A program made the position numbers and the translations under genes. 64,000 nt of DNA from Corynebacterium cystitidis (GTDB taxonomy: Bacteria; Actinomycetota; Actinomycetes; Mycobacteriales; Mycobacteriaceae): assembly GCF_900187295.1 (NCBI RefSeq), contig NZ_LT906473.1:992001-1056000 (forward strand), written 5' to 3'. Shown piece after piece: positions 1 to 8,542 of this stretch. The notes beneath the pieces were generated by a model. That model did no database searches. It worked only from the letters and a program-made list of their open reading frames with translations, and had not been told where the DNA came from. Every line of letters begins with the position of its first letter. Within the stretch, counting starts at the first letter, position 1.

Positions 1-62
1 TGCTCCAACCGCAGTGGCCGGTGGACAAAAAGCAGCGAAGAACATCAAACGTGGGGGAGTAA
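1..62 (+). CDS. patA: PatA, phosphatidylinositol mannoside acyltransferase (C-terminal end only)
   Basis: Only the last 19 codons and the TAA stop (60-62) lie in the window. The frame reads LQPQWPVDKK and onward, and the preceding partial codon ends in TG, so the segment probably begins MLQPQW. A terminal HMLQ-x-W motif is what I recall for the actinobacterial lysophospholipid acyltransferase that acylates phosphatidylinositol mannosides. The stop lies 3 bp before pimA, matching the known patA-pimA order. The identification rests on this short tail plus context. Confidence 0.6.
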   Translation, partial: LQPQWPVDKKQRRTSNVGE

Positions 63-65
63 GCC

Positions 66-1154
66 GTGCGGATTGGAATTGTGTGCCCTTATTCCTTCGA
101 CGAACCTGGCGGGGTTCAAGCTCATATCCTTGACTTGGCGGAGGTTTTTCGCTCGCAGGGGCATTACGTGGGTGTTCTCGGCCCAGCATCTGCAGGTACC
201 GATGTGCCAGAGTATGTCACCAAAGGCGGAGGGTCTGTCCCGATCCGCTATAACGGTTCGGTGGCCCGGCTCGCTATCGGGCCTCAGGTGATCAGCACGA
301 CCCGCTGGTTTCTTAACGAAGGACAGTTTGACGTGCTGCATATCCACGAACCGAATTCGCCCAGTTTCTCTATGGCGTCTCTGTTCATCGCAGAGGGGCC
401 GATAGTTGCTACCTACCATGCATCAGCGGCTTCGTCATGGATCCTCTCACTTGCCCGCCCCCTGCTCCAGCCCAAGCTCGAAAAGATTGGTGGCGGTATT
501 GCAGTCTCTGAAATGGCGCGTCGCCTGCAAGTAGAAAAGCTCGGCGGCGACCCGGTGCTGATTCCGAATGGTGTGGATACAGCCCGTTTCGCAGCAGCAC
601 GGCGTCCGCGTGACCCTCACGCCCCTGTGGAGATCGTGTTCTTGGGTAGACTCGATGAATCCCGCAAGGGCCTAGACATCCTTCTTCGCGCGCTGGCTCA
701 GCTAGATCGGAAGGTCACTGTCACCGTCATCGGTGGGGGCCGCCCGCGCGAGTTTTCCGGCATCAATTTTGTGGGGCGCGTTAGCGATCAGCAGAAGGCA
801 GAAATTTTGGGGCGTGCTGATATTTACGTTGCCCCCAATACCGGCGGTGAATCCTTCGGCATTGTTCTGGTCGAAGCAATGGCTGCCGGGTGCGCCGTTG
901 TCGCCAGCGACTTGGAAGCCTTTGCTGCGGTGTGTGACATCACCAGCGAAGAACCCGCTGGAGTGTTGTTCCCTGTCGGAGATGACCATGCGCTCGCGAT
1001 GGCGCTTCGCATGCTTATCGACGATGAGGCGGCCCGTCAGCGACTCATTGAAAGCGGACTTAAGCGCTCCCAACTTTATGACTGGGACACGGTTGCAGCC
1101 AAGGTCATGGCTGTGTATGAGACTGTTGCAGATGGCACGACCGTGCGGGGGTAG
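66..1154 (+). CDS. pimA: Phosphatidyl-myo-inositol mannosyltransferase PimA
   Basis: A GT-B fold, family GT4 glycosyltransferase of 362 aa. It transfers the first mannose from GDP-mannose to phosphatidylinositol on the cytoplasmic face of the membrane, starting phosphatidylinositol mannoside and lipoglycan synthesis. Visible signatures are the N-terminal glycine loop (P14-G15-G16 in YSFDEPGGVQAH), the FLGRLDESRKG segment supplying the diphosphate-binding Arg and Lys near residue 195, and the GGESFGIVLVEAMAAG motif with the nucleotide-binding Glu near residue 265. Start is GTG 66, preceded by a GGGGGAG Shine-Dalgarno. The gene follows patA by 3 bp. Its position before a small membrane protein, tesB, yebC and ruvC distinguishes PimA from the paralogue PimB. 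Confidence 0.9.
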   Translation: MRIGIVCPYSFDEPGGVQAHILDLAEVFRSQGHYVGVLGPASAGTDVPEYVTKGGGSVPIRYNGSVARLAIGPQVISTTRWFLNEGQFDVLHIHEPNSPSFSMASLFIAEGPIVATYHASAASSWILSLARPLLQPKLEKIGGGIAVSEMARRLQVEKLGGDPVLIPNGVDTARFAAARRPRDPHAPVEIVFLGRLDESRKGLDILLRALAQLDRKVTVTVIGGGRPREFSGINFVGRVSDQQKAEILGRADIYVAPNTGGESFGIVLVEAMAAGCAVVASDLEAFAAVCDITSEEPAGVLFPVGDDHALAMALRMLIDDEAARQRLIESGLKRSQLYDWDTVAAKVMAVYETVADGTTVRG

Positions 1155-1157
1155 TTG

Positions 1158-1613
1158 GTGGAAACACTGCTGTGGGTGATTCTCGCCGTCCTGATCACCG
1201 TCTTTCTGACGTGGGCGTATGCAACGGCGCAAAGGCTCGACCGTCTTCATGTGCGCGTTGACCGCGCCCGTAATGCCTTAGAGGCGGCGCTAGACCGGAG
1301 GGCAGCGGTTGTCGCCGTGGCTTACCCTGCGGCTGCGTTGGAGGCACGTCGTGTCGAAGAAGCAGGGCTTACTCCCGGAGATTTTTCCACCCGGATCGCG
1401 CGGGAGCGTGATTTGGGTGCACGGCTTCAAAAGATCGGAGCGTCGGAAAGCGCGAAAATAGCGGATGCTGACGCCAGGGTCATGCTTGCACTGCGCTTCT
1501 ACAACGATGCCGTAGCCGATACGCGGGCGCTACGGCTGCGACCCATCGTGCGCATCCTGCGGCTTGGGGGGACCGCCCGGTTACCGGAATTCTTTGAGCT
1601 GGCCGATGCCTGA
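1158..1613 (+). CDS. Small membrane-anchored protein, Rv2609c-like N-terminal region
   Basis: A 151-aa protein with one N-terminal membrane segment (about residues 3-22), then an Ala/Arg-rich, probably helical cytoplasmic region. It starts 3 bp after pimA, so it is translated from the same message. From memory, the mycobacterial gene at this position (Rv2609c) has a similar N-terminal half followed by a NUDIX hydrolase domain. Here the protein ends just after the LRLGGTARLPEFFE segment, so no NUDIX domain is present. GTG 1158 is chosen, with TTG 1155 in frame immediately before it. Function unknown; a link to envelope lipid metabolism is inferred only from the operon. Confidence 0.7.
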   Translation: METLLWVILAVLITVFLTWAYATAQRLDRLHVRVDRARNALEAALDRRAAVVAVAYPAAALEARRVEEAGLTPGDFSTRIARERDLGARLQKIGASESAKIADADARVMLALRFYNDAVADTRALRLRPIVRILRLGGTARLPEFFELADA

Positions 1614-1795
1614 GCGGCCGGGGACCTGTTCCTGCCGATGAGGGTATCCACGACTGCATCCGGGTCGTTTGGTTGGACAATCGTCATCAGGATCGTAAAC
1701 ACAAGGCGACGAGAATCACTGCCGAATACCGTCACCGGAAATTGGCCTAACACCCCATGATGTCTAACGATACCTGGAATGCAGAAAAAGCCGTG

Positions 1796-1801
1796 TACCG
1801 T
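1796..1801 (+). promoter_or_regulatory. Putative -10 element (TACCGT), leaderless tesB
   Basis: TACCGT lies 8 nt before ATG 1810 and there is no Shine-Dalgarno, as expected for a leaderless start. The rest of the 196-bp gap (1614-1809) shows nothing else I can name. Confidence 0.4.
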
Positions 1802-1809
1802 TTCGATGT

Positions 1810-2688
1810 ATGACGGCGAAGCGTTCCCCAATCAGCACAATTTTAGACTTGGAGACTATCGACACTGATATTTACCGCGCAGCGGCAGTGGAGTCAGAGC
1901 TTGAGCGCACGTTCGGCGGCCAGGTGGCGGCCCAAGCGCTTGTCGCGGCAACACGCACGGTAGGCGACGATAAGTTCGTGCACTCACTCCACGGATATTT
2001 CATGCGCCCAGGCGTGGCTGCGCAAGACACAGTATTTCTTGTTAACCGGATGCGTGATGGACAATCTTTTGCAACGCGTCACGTCGAAGCAGTTCAAAAT
2101 GGTGAAACTATTTTTGCGATGCAAGCCAGCTTCCACCGATCGGGTGATCCCGGCCCAGAGCATTCCGACATCATGCGTGACGTCCCGATGCCCGACGAGA
2201 TTCCAGATGAGCGCGAGACTATCCCACCGTCGCGGCGCGCACTGCTGGATGAGTGGTCCGACTGGGACATCCGGGTAGTTCCCTCGGATCTGTACGAGCA
2301 CAATAAGTACACTCCATCGCAGCAGGTGGTCTGGTTTAAATCGAAGCAGCAGCTTCCGGACGACGCCACCTTCCACGTGTGTACTTTGGCATACATGTCC
2401 GACATGACTTTGCTGCATTCAGCACTTGTTCCACACCCGGGGCATAAAGTGCAAATGGCATCGTTGGACCACGCTATGTGGTTCCTGCGCCCGTTTCGCG
2501 CTGACGAGTGGCTCCTCTATGACCAGGTATCGCCCTCTGCTCATGGTGGGCGCGCGCTGACACACGGGCGTATTTTCGATCACGCCGGAAATCTTGTCGC
2601 GATGGTGACCCAGGAGGGGCTCACGCGGACACTGCGCGACGGTGAGAAGTCTTTACCGTTGAAGACCCTGAAGGATAATGAACACTAA
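1810..2688 (+). CDS. tesB: Acyl-CoA thioesterase II (TesB family)
   Basis: A 292-aa double hot-dog thioesterase that hydrolyses acyl-CoA to free fatty acid and CoA in the cytoplasm. Both halves are recognisable: the N-terminal half has FGGQVAAQAL and HSLHGYFMRPG, and the C-terminal half has SLDHAMWFLRPF, SAHGGRALTHG and VTQEGLTR. These last three carry the Asp, Thr/Ser and Gln that form the catalytic triad in E. coli TesB. Length agrees with the family (about 285 aa). Position between the pimA unit and yebC matches tesB2 in mycobacteria, though the pdx genes found there are absent here. The start lacks a ribosome-binding site but has a -10-like hexamer close by. Confidence 0.9.
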   Translation: MTAKRSPISTILDLETIDTDIYRAAAVESELERTFGGQVAAQALVAATRTVGDDKFVHSLHGYFMRPGVAAQDTVFLVNRMRDGQSFATRHVEAVQNGETIFAMQASFHRSGDPGPEHSDIMRDVPMPDEIPDERETIPPSRRALLDEWSDWDIRVVPSDLYEHNKYTPSQQVVWFKSKQQLPDDATFHVCTLAYMSDMTLLHSALVPHPGHKVQMASLDHAMWFLRPFRADEWLLYDQVSPSAHGGRALTHGRIFDHAGNLVAMVTQEGLTRTLRDGEKSLPLKTLKDNEH

Positions 2689-2784
2689 AAATAACGCTGT
2701 GGCCGCCGTGTGGGTGGTGATGGGCCGCATGAGCCAAATGCGCGTCGTCTGCGCCCAGATCTATAGTGCCACACCGGGTGCGCG

Positions 2785-2790
2785 TATACT
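2785..2790 (+). promoter_or_regulatory. Putative -10 element (TATACT) upstream of yebC
   Basis: TATACT, a good match to the actinobacterial TANNNT hexamer, sits about 76 bp before yebC, which has its own Shine-Dalgarno. I do not see a convincing -35 box at 17 bp. Confidence 0.4.
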
Positions 2791-2866
2791 CGGCTGAAGC
2801 AACGAGGATATCGTGGAGCAACGCTCATGATCTCCTCTGCATCAAGGAAAGGACTGGGACGAGGTT

Positions 2867-3619
2867 ATGGCTGGCCATTCAAAGTGGGCTACTACCAAGC
2901 ATAAGAAGGCTGCGAACGATGCGAAGCGGTCGAAGCTTTGGGCGAAAATGATCAAGGACATCGAGGTTGCGGCGCGTACTGGCGGAGGTGATCCCGCTGG
3001 TAATCCGACTCTGGATGACATGATCAAGAAGGCCAAAAAGGCCTCAGTCCCGAACGATAATATTGAGCGTGCCCGCAAACGTGGATCTGGTGAAGAAGCG
3101 GGCGGCGCTGATTACGAGAACATTATGTACGAAGGCTACGGCCCTAATGGTGTAGCGATGCTCATCGAGTGTCTCACGGATAACCGTAACCGTGCTGCTA
3201 CTGAGGTCCGCACCGCGATGACCCGTAACAACGGCAACTTGGGCGAATCGGGGTCTGTGGCCTACATGTTTACTCGCACCGGTGTTGTTCAAGTTAAAAA
3301 AGGTGAGCTGTCTGAGGACGATGTTCTCATGGCGGTACTTGAAGCGGGTGCTGAAGAGGTCAATGACTTGGGCGACGAGTTTGAGGTGATTTGCGCTCCC
3401 ACTGACCTGCAGGAGGTCAAGACTGCGTTGGCAGAAGCTGGTATTGAGGTTGACACTGCCGGCCAGGATTTCCGCGCGTCGGTAGAGGTGGAGCTGGACA
3501 AGGAAGACGCGAAGAAGCTCCTGAACTTAATCGATGCCTTAGAGGAATCGGATGACGTGCAGAACGTGTATACAAATGCCAGCATCTCTGATGAGATGAT
3601 GGAGTCACTCGACGATTAA
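2867..3619 (+). CDS. yebC: YebC/PmpR family protein
   Basis: A 250-aa cytoplasmic protein of the YebC (TACO1) family, known as a transcription regulator or a translation factor that helps ribosomes through difficult stretches such as polyproline. It begins with the family hallmark [14 protein letters not shown], followed by the [15 protein letters not shown] and [22 protein letters not shown] segments. Length is the family norm. ATG 2867 follows an AGGAAAGGA-type binding site. Its place just upstream of ruvCAB is conserved in many bacteria, although a 138-bp gap with its own promoter-like hexamer separates them here. Confidence 0.92.
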   Translation: MAGHSKWATTKHKKAANDAKRSKLWAKMIKDIEVAARTGGGDPAGNPTLDDMIKKAKKASVPNDNIERARKRGSGEEAGGADYENIMYEGYGPNGVAMLIECLTDNRNRAATEVRTAMTRNNGNLGESGSVAYMFTRTGVVQVKKGELSEDDVLMAVLEAGAEEVNDLGDEFEVICAPTDLQEVKTALAEAGIEVDTAGQDFRASVEVELDKEDAKKLLNLIDALEESDDVQNVYTNASISDEMMESLDD

Positions 3620-3640
3620 GCACCCCTCCTACAAGGACTG

Positions 3641-3686
3641 CCCCGCCGCTCGCTTGCAGCGCTGCAACGCACTGATGACGGCGGGG
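3641..3686 (+). terminator. Possible stem-loop after yebC (no T-run)
   Basis: CCCCGCCG (3641-3648) pairs perfectly with CGGCGGGG (3679-3686). The loop contains a second palindrome, GCAGCGCTGC (3656-3665). No T-run follows, so it may be a non-canonical terminator or a processed 3' structure. Confidence 0.4.
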
Positions 3687-3708
3687 ATGCTCTATCTGGT
3701 GCTCCCGC

Positions 3709-3714
3709 TATGAT
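3709..3714 (+). promoter_or_regulatory. Putative -10 element (TATGAT) for ruvCAB
   Basis: TATGAT lies 43 bp before the ruvC start and just downstream of the yebC stem-loop. I see no clear -35 box and no LexA-type operator next to it. Confidence 0.4.
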
Positions 3715-3757
3715 AGAACAGGTGTGTGAGTGAACTGTACGTGCTGAGGGAGGGCGT

Positions 3758-4297
3758 GTGAATTTAGAGGGCCTCCGGGTGATGGGCATTGACCCCGGAT
3801 TGACACGTTGCGGTCTTTCTGTTGTCCAAGCTGGTCGTGGTCGACAGGTAATCCCAGTGGCTGTGGGGGTGGTACGTACGCCGTCAGATGCAGAGCTGGC
3901 TGAACGCTTGTTGCGCATTTCTCGTGCGGTCGGTGAATGGATGGATGACTACCTTCCGGATGTGGTCGCGATGGAGCGCATTTTTGAACGGGGGAACGTC
4001 TCTACGGTGATGAATACTGCGCATGCGGTAGGCGTCATGATTCTCGCCGCCGCGGAACGTGATATTCCCGTGCATATGTACACACCGTCGGAAGTCAAAA
4101 AAGCAATTTCGGGTAATGGCCGTGCAGATAAAAAGCAGATGACAGTGATGATCACCCGAATTTTGGGCTTAGCGGAAGCACCGAAACCTGCAGATGCGGC
4201 TGACGCTTTGGCAGTCGCCGTGTGCCATTGTTGGCGTGCGCCTTTACTTGCTCGTACACAGTTAGCAACAAATACTGCAGGAGGCTCACATCCATGA
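3758..4297 (+). CDS. ruvC: Holliday junction endonuclease RuvC
   Basis: A 179-aa RNase H-fold resolvase that cuts four-way junctions as a dimer, guided by RuvAB. The catalytic acidic residues are in place: Asp in [12 protein letters not shown], Glu in [13 protein letters not shown], and the Asp pair in [14 protein letters not shown]. Start GTG 3758 is preceded by a GAGGGAGG ribosome-binding site. It is the first gene of ruvC-ruvA-ruvB and overlaps ruvA by 4 bp (ATGA), which suggests translational coupling. Confidence 0.95.
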   Translation: MNLEGLRVMGIDPGLTRCGLSVVQAGRGRQVIPVAVGVVRTPSDAELAERLLRISRAVGEWMDDYLPDVVAMERIFERGNVSTVMNTAHAVGVMILAAAERDIPVHMYTPSEVKKAISGNGRADKKQMTVMITRILGLAEAPKPADAADALAVAVCHCWRAPLLARTQLATNTAGGSHP

Positions 4298-4902
4298 TTG
4301 ATTCTTTACACGGCGAAGTGCTGACCATCGGCTTAGATCATGCAGTTATCGAATGTGGCGGTGTGGGGTACCGGTTCCTCGCCACACCACCAACGTTGAG
4401 CAGGCTGACACGTGGTGAGACTACCCGCGTGCTAACTTTCTTGAGTGTTCGCGAAGACGCTATGACTTTGTACGGGTTTATGGAAGATGATGACCGCACA
4501 ATGTTTCATACGCTGCAAACAGTGTCCGGTTTGGGGCCGAAGTTGGCTCTCGCTTCATTGTCGGTCTATAACGCAGCAGAGATTGCTCAGCACATCACCG
4601 GTGAAGACACAAAGGGATTGCAGGCGATCCCGGGTGTTGGCAAGCGCATGGCTGAACGCATGATTGTCGAGCTGAAAGATAAACTTCAAGGCCTGTTTTC
4701 CGGAACAGAAAGTCTCGGATCCGGGGCTGCTCCTGCCGGAGGCTCGTCCGCTGTGGTGGACCAAGTGGTAGAGGCTTTGGTGGGCCTTGGTTTTACTGAT
4801 AAGCAGGCGCGCCCTGTGGTGGAGCAGGTGGCAGAAGCCGAGAAAAACACTGATACCACGACTGTTTTGCGAACATCTCTATCTCAGCTGGGCAAGAAGT
4901 AG
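4294..4902 (+). CDS. ruvA: Holliday junction branch-migration protein RuvA
   Basis: A 202-aa junction-binding protein whose tetramer loads the RuvB motor. It shows the N-terminal OB domain ([13 protein letters not shown] onward), two helix-hairpin-helix motifs ([14 protein letters not shown] and [13 protein letters not shown]) and the C-terminal RuvB-binding domain ([15 protein letters not shown]) after a Gly/Ala/Ser linker. ATG 4294 is chosen because it gives the family N-terminus, follows GGAGG, and overlaps the ruvC stop by 4 bp. Starts further upstream would only extend into ruvC. Confidence 0.95.
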   Translation: MIDSLHGEVLTIGLDHAVIECGGVGYRFLATPPTLSRLTRGETTRVLTFLSVREDAMTLYGFMEDDDRTMFHTLQTVSGLGPKLALASLSVYNAAEIAQHITGEDTKGLQAIPGVGKRMAERMIVELKDKLQGLFSGTESLGSGAAPAGGSSAVVDQVVEALVGLGFTDKQARPVVEQVAEAEKNTDTTTVLRTSLSQLGKK

Positions 4903-4913
4903 GGAAGTGACTA

Positions 4914-6002
4914 ATGTCCGACATCGAGAAGACCGAGTTTCAGCTTCCGCCGGACCTCGAGAAAAAGTCCACGCGTTCCGACGACGCCCCGATCGACCCG
5001 CAAGAACAAGCCGATGACCGTGACGTTGAGAAAACGCTTCGCCCGAAAGCACTCGAGGAATTTATCGGACAGCCGAAAGTTCGCGAGCAGTTAGACCTCG
5101 TGCTGACTGGAGCTCGCAAACGGGGAGTAACTCCGGATCATATTCTTTTATCCGGGCCACCCGGCCTGGGTAAAACCACCCTCGCCATGATTATCGCTCA
5201 AGAGCTGGGTACCTCGCTGCGGATGACATCTGGCCCAGCGCTGGAACGGGCGGGGGATCTGGCTGCGATGCTTTCAAATCTGATGGAGGGCGATGTTCTG
5301 TTCATCGATGAGATCCACCGAATAGCGCGACCAGCGGAAGAGATGCTGTACATGGCGATGGAGGATTTCCGCATCGACGTCATTGTTGGAAAGGGCCCAG
5401 GGGCTACCTCCATCCCGCTGGAGATTCCGCCATTTACTTTGGTGGGGGCTACGACGCGAGCAGGGATGCTTACCGGTCCACTGCGTGACCGTTTCGGATT
5501 CACGGCCCAAATGGAGTTTTACGATGTCGAAGACTTAACCCGAGTTGTTACCCGTGCTGCTGGCATCTTAGGAGTCAGCATTGATTCCGATGCGGCAGTC
5601 GAGATCGGTGCGCGATCGCGGGGAACACCCCGCATTGCTAACCGCCTTCTGCGACGGGTTCGCGACTGGGCCGAGGTCAACGGCGACGGACATGTCAATG
5701 TGACCGCTGCACAAGAAGCGCTCCGCGTCTTCGACGTCGATGAACTTGGGCTCGACCGTCTTGATCGGGCGGTCCTTGATGCCTTGATTCGGGGCCATGG
5801 AGGAGGGCCCGTCGGCGTGAACACGCTTGCGGTGGCTGTTGGCGAAGAACCCAGCACCGTCGAAGAAGTGTGTGAACCCTATCTGGTTCGTGCCGGTTTG
5901 ATGGCACGTACGGGGCGTGGCCGTGTCGCTACTGCGGCGGCATGGCACCATATCGGACTTCAACCGCCACCCGATGCGCCGGGTCAATTAAACCTTCTGT
6001 AG
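4914..6002 (+). CDS. ruvB: Holliday junction branch-migration ATPase RuvB
   Basis: A 362-aa AAA+ hexameric motor that drives branch migration with RuvA. Signatures in order: a 40-residue charged N-terminal leader, the [13 protein letters not shown] segment, Walker [10 protein letters not shown] (about residue 81), Walker B with FIDEIHR, sensor-1 [11 protein letters not shown], the GFTAQMEFY segment, and the winged-helix C-terminus ending [14 protein letters not shown]. It starts 11 bp after ruvA, completing the operon. The leader is longer than in E. coli but usual for actinobacteria. Confidence 0.96.
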   Translation: MSDIEKTEFQLPPDLEKKSTRSDDAPIDPQEQADDRDVEKTLRPKALEEFIGQPKVREQLDLVLTGARKRGVTPDHILLSGPPGLGKTTLAMIIAQELGTSLRMTSGPALERAGDLAAMLSNLMEGDVLFIDEIHRIARPAEEMLYMAMEDFRIDVIVGKGPGATSIPLEIPPFTLVGATTRAGMLTGPLRDRFGFTAQMEFYDVEDLTRVVTRAAGILGVSIDSDAAVEIGARSRGTPRIANRLLRRVRDWAEVNGDGHVNVTAAQEALRVFDVDELGLDRLDRAVLDALIRGHGGGPVGVNTLAVAVGEEPSTVEEVCEPYLVRAGLMARTGRGRVATAAAWHHIGLQPPPDAPGQLNLL

Positions 6003-6045
6003 CTACCAGTAAGCAGGGGTAGTGAGACCTTTGGAAGTAGTCGTG

Positions 6046-6052
6046 TAACAAT
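6046..6052 (+). promoter_or_regulatory. Putative -10 region (TAACAAT), possibly leaderless yajC
   Basis: TAACAAT with a GTG before it lies 8 nt upstream of ATG 6061, and no ribosome-binding site is visible. The register of the hexamer is ambiguous. Confidence 0.3.
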
Positions 6053-6060
6053 GGGGCACT

Positions 6061-6489
6061 ATGGAGATCCTTCTTTTAATCCTTATCCTCGGCGTGTTCA
6101 TGGTGCCTTCTTTCCTCATGGCGCGAACCCAGAAGAAGCGCCAGGCTGAAATGCTTGGATTGCAGAATTCTGTTCAAGCAGGTGACAAGATCGTCACCGT
6201 GTCTGGGTTTCACGCAACGATCGTCGATACGCAAGAATCGACCCTCACTCTGGAGTTGTCGCCAGGCGTGGAAGCCACGATGGAGCGTGCCGGTGTCATG
6301 CGCAAGGTTGAGCCTGTCGAACCGCCTACGGGTGAGATACCGGGATCAGCTGGTAGCTACTGGGATAACCAGGATAACCAGCCACGCCAGACCGAGGATG
6401 GTGGATACCGGCACCCAGAAAACTCAGGCGACCACCCTGAAAACTTTGGTGATGGCGAGCAATACCCTGATCGGGGCGATCACCGCTAA
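6061..6489 (+). CDS. yajC: Preprotein translocase accessory subunit YajC
   Basis: A 142-aa single-span membrane protein that associates with SecDF. Residues 1-20 form the membrane segment, followed by the basic stretch RTQKKRQ and the conserved core with LQNSVQAGDKIVTVSGFHATI. After about residue 95 the protein has an extra hydrophilic Gly/Asp/Asn-rich tail containing two near-identical HPEN-GD units; this is longer than the usual 85-110 aa family size. It precedes secD-secF, but a terminator-like hairpin and a 179-bp gap separate it from secD. Confidence 0.88.
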   Translation: MEILLLILILGVFMVPSFLMARTQKKRQAEMLGLQNSVQAGDKIVTVSGFHATIVDTQESTLTLELSPGVEATMERAGVMRKVEPVEPPTGEIPGSAGSYWDNQDNQPRQTEDGGYRHPENSGDHPENFGDGEQYPDRGDHR

Positions 6490-6508
6490 GCGGACCAGAG
6501 CACAAGTA

Positions 6509-6546
6509 CCCGATTGCGCTTCGGCGGGGTCGGGCACAAGTTTTTA
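6509..6546 (+). terminator. Probable terminator after yajC
   Basis: CCCGA (6509-6513) pairs with TCGGG (6530-6534), with inner CGC/GCG around a TTCG tetraloop and G-U wobbles between. A TTTTT run follows at 6541-6545. Confidence 0.6.
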
Positions 6547-6668
6547 GCACCACTGACGTACCATATGAGTTTGTGTTCGTTCCGTACTTCCTGCGTGCAC
6601 GATGCACGCGGGGTCTACGCAGCACCTTTTAACTAGATAGTCCATATCACCATCGAGGAGAAGCCTCC

Positions 6669-8540
6669 GTGTCCGTTACTACTCGGCGTGCACACGACAA
6701 CGGGTCGAAAAGGCAGTGGCCAAAGCGCGCACTAGCCCTGTTCGTCCTCATTGTTGCCGTGGTGTACGCGCTGGTCTTTTTCACCGGCGATCGTTCAGCA
6801 ACCCCGAAACTAGGAATTGACCTGCAGGGTGGCACCCGTGTCACCTTAGTCCCACAGGGCGACGAACCAACCCAGGAGCAACTGGACCAGGCTCGCACGA
6901 TCCTAGAAAACCGAGTCAACGGCATGGGCGTCTCCGGTGCGGAAGTCGTCGTCGACGGCAACACGCTAGTGATTACTGTCGCCGGTGAAGACACCTCGGA
7001 AGTGCGCAATCTGGGGCAGACATCGCAGCTGATGTTCCGTCCTGTCGCACAACCAGGGATGCCAGATATGGCCACTTTGCCCCAGGTGATGGAAGAAACC
7101 GCAAACGATTGGGTGAAATACGGCATTATCACTCCCGAGCAGGCCGATGAGTCGCTCGAACAGACCTTCACCGCTGTCAATCAAGCTGCCGGTGAAGAAG
7201 CCACAAATGAAGTTCCCACCGTGACTGCGGAACTACTGCCAGAACCTGAGAACTCCCTTGAAGCGGGCAAGCGCCGTCAAGAACTTACCGATATGTTGCG
7301 AGAGGACCGTCAATCGACGGACCCTACCCAGCAATTGGTGTCGCAAGCGCTGATGCGCTGTGAACCGGACTCGACAGACCCACTATCAGGAACTGACGAG
7401 CCAGAGCTTCCACTTGTGTCGTGTGATCCCAACAGTGGCCAAGCACACCTTCTTGAACCGGTACCACTGCTTTCGGGCGTGACTGATGAGAACGGCCCAC
7501 GTTTGACCGGTAATCAGATCGATACCAACCAGCCGATTAACGGTGGATTCAACCCGGAGACCGGACAGATGGAGATCAGTTTCTCCTTCAAACATGATGG
7601 AGAGCACAATGGCTCTCAGACCTGGGCGCAGCTGACCTCCGAGCTGCTGGGCCAGCAGATCGCGATCACTCTGGATTCTCAGATCATTTCAGCGCCTGTC
7701 ATCCAGGGCGCTACTCCAGTAGGTTCCGCGACCTCGATTACGGGTGACTTCACCCAGGAGGAAGCACAAGCACTTGCTAACAACCTTCGATATGGTGCAC
7801 TTCCGCTGTCCTTCGCTGGCGAGAACGGCGAACCAGGCGGAACAGCGCAAACTGTGCCTCCATCGTTGGGTGAGGCGTCACTTAAGGCGGGTCTAATCGC
7901 AGGTCTCGTCGGGCTGGCGTTGATCGCGATATTCGTGTTTACTTACTATCGCATCTTCGGATTTATTTCCCTTATCACCCTGTTCGGCTCCGGAGTTTTG
8001 GTATACGGCATGTTAGTTCTGCTGGGACGCTGGATCGGGTACTCACTTGACTTGTCTGGAGTTGCCGGTTTGATCATTGGTATTGGCGCCACGGCCGATT
8101 CCTTCGTCGTGTTGTACGAGCGCATCAAAGACGAGGTTCGCGCAGGTAAGACCTTCCGCTCTGCCACCGCACGCGGTTGGGATCGCGCAAAGCAGACTAT
8201 CGTTACCGGCAACATGGTGACGTTGATTGGTGCGGTCATTATCTACTTCCTGGCAGTAGGTGAGGTGAAGGGATTTGCCTTCACCATGGGGTTGACCACA
8301 GTCTTCGACTTGCTGGTGACATTCCTGGTCACTGCACCATTGATGATTCTTGCGTCACGCAATTCGTTCTTCGCTAACCCGAGCGTCAACGGCATGGGCA
8401 AGATGTTCGCCCTGGCCGAGGCAGACCGCCAGGCTGGACGCGACCCTGAAGTCGAAGCCACTAAAGCAGAAGCCCCCGCAGCTGCAGTCGTAAGCGACGA
8501 CGCCTCTGCACCAACCTCCGCCGAAAGCGAGGAGAAGTAG
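6669..8540 (+). CDS. secD: Protein translocase subunit SecD
   Basis: A 623-aa RND-family membrane protein that, with SecF, uses the proton gradient to pull exported proteins through SecYEG. It has an N-terminal membrane segment (about residues 18-38), the P1 start LGIDLQGGTRVTLVP, a long extracytoplasmic domain with an acidic insert (residues 180-260), and a C-terminal block of five membrane helices with the GLIIGIGATADSFVVLYERIKDE signature. A charged Ala/Glu-rich tail ends the protein. Start GTG 6669 follows a GAGGAG site. secF begins 2 bp later. The secD-secF pair is separate in the genome, as usual in actinobacteria. Confidence 0.94.
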   Translation: MSVTTRRAHDNGSKRQWPKRALALFVLIVAVVYALVFFTGDRSATPKLGIDLQGGTRVTLVPQGDEPTQEQLDQARTILENRVNGMGVSGAEVVVDGNTLVITVAGEDTSEVRNLGQTSQLMFRPVAQPGMPDMATLPQVMEETANDWVKYGIITPEQADESLEQTFTAVNQAAGEEATNEVPTVTAELLPEPENSLEAGKRRQELTDMLREDRQSTDPTQQLVSQALMRCEPDSTDPLSGTDEPELPLVSCDPNSGQAHLLEPVPLLSGVTDENGPRLTGNQIDTNQPINGGFNPETGQMEISFSFKHDGEHNGSQTWAQLTSELLGQQIAITLDSQIISAPVIQGATPVGSATSITGDFTQEEAQALANNLRYGALPLSFAGENGEPGGTAQTVPPSLGEASLKAGLIAGLVGLALIAIFVFTYYRIFGFISLITLFGSGVLVYGMLVLLGRWIGYSLDLSGVAGLIIGIGATADSFVVLYERIKDEVRAGKTFRSATARGWDRAKQTIVTGNMVTLIGAVIIYFLAVGEVKGFAFTMGLTTVFDLLVTFLVTAPLMILASRNSFFANPSVNGMGKMFALAEADRQAGRDPEVEATKAEAPAAAVVSDDASAPTSAESEEK

Positions 8541-8542
8541 TT

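Noticed and set aside
1614..1809. Frameshifted NUDIX domain after the membrane protein
   Set aside because: Reading all three plus frames gave no NUDIX box or glycine-rich signature.
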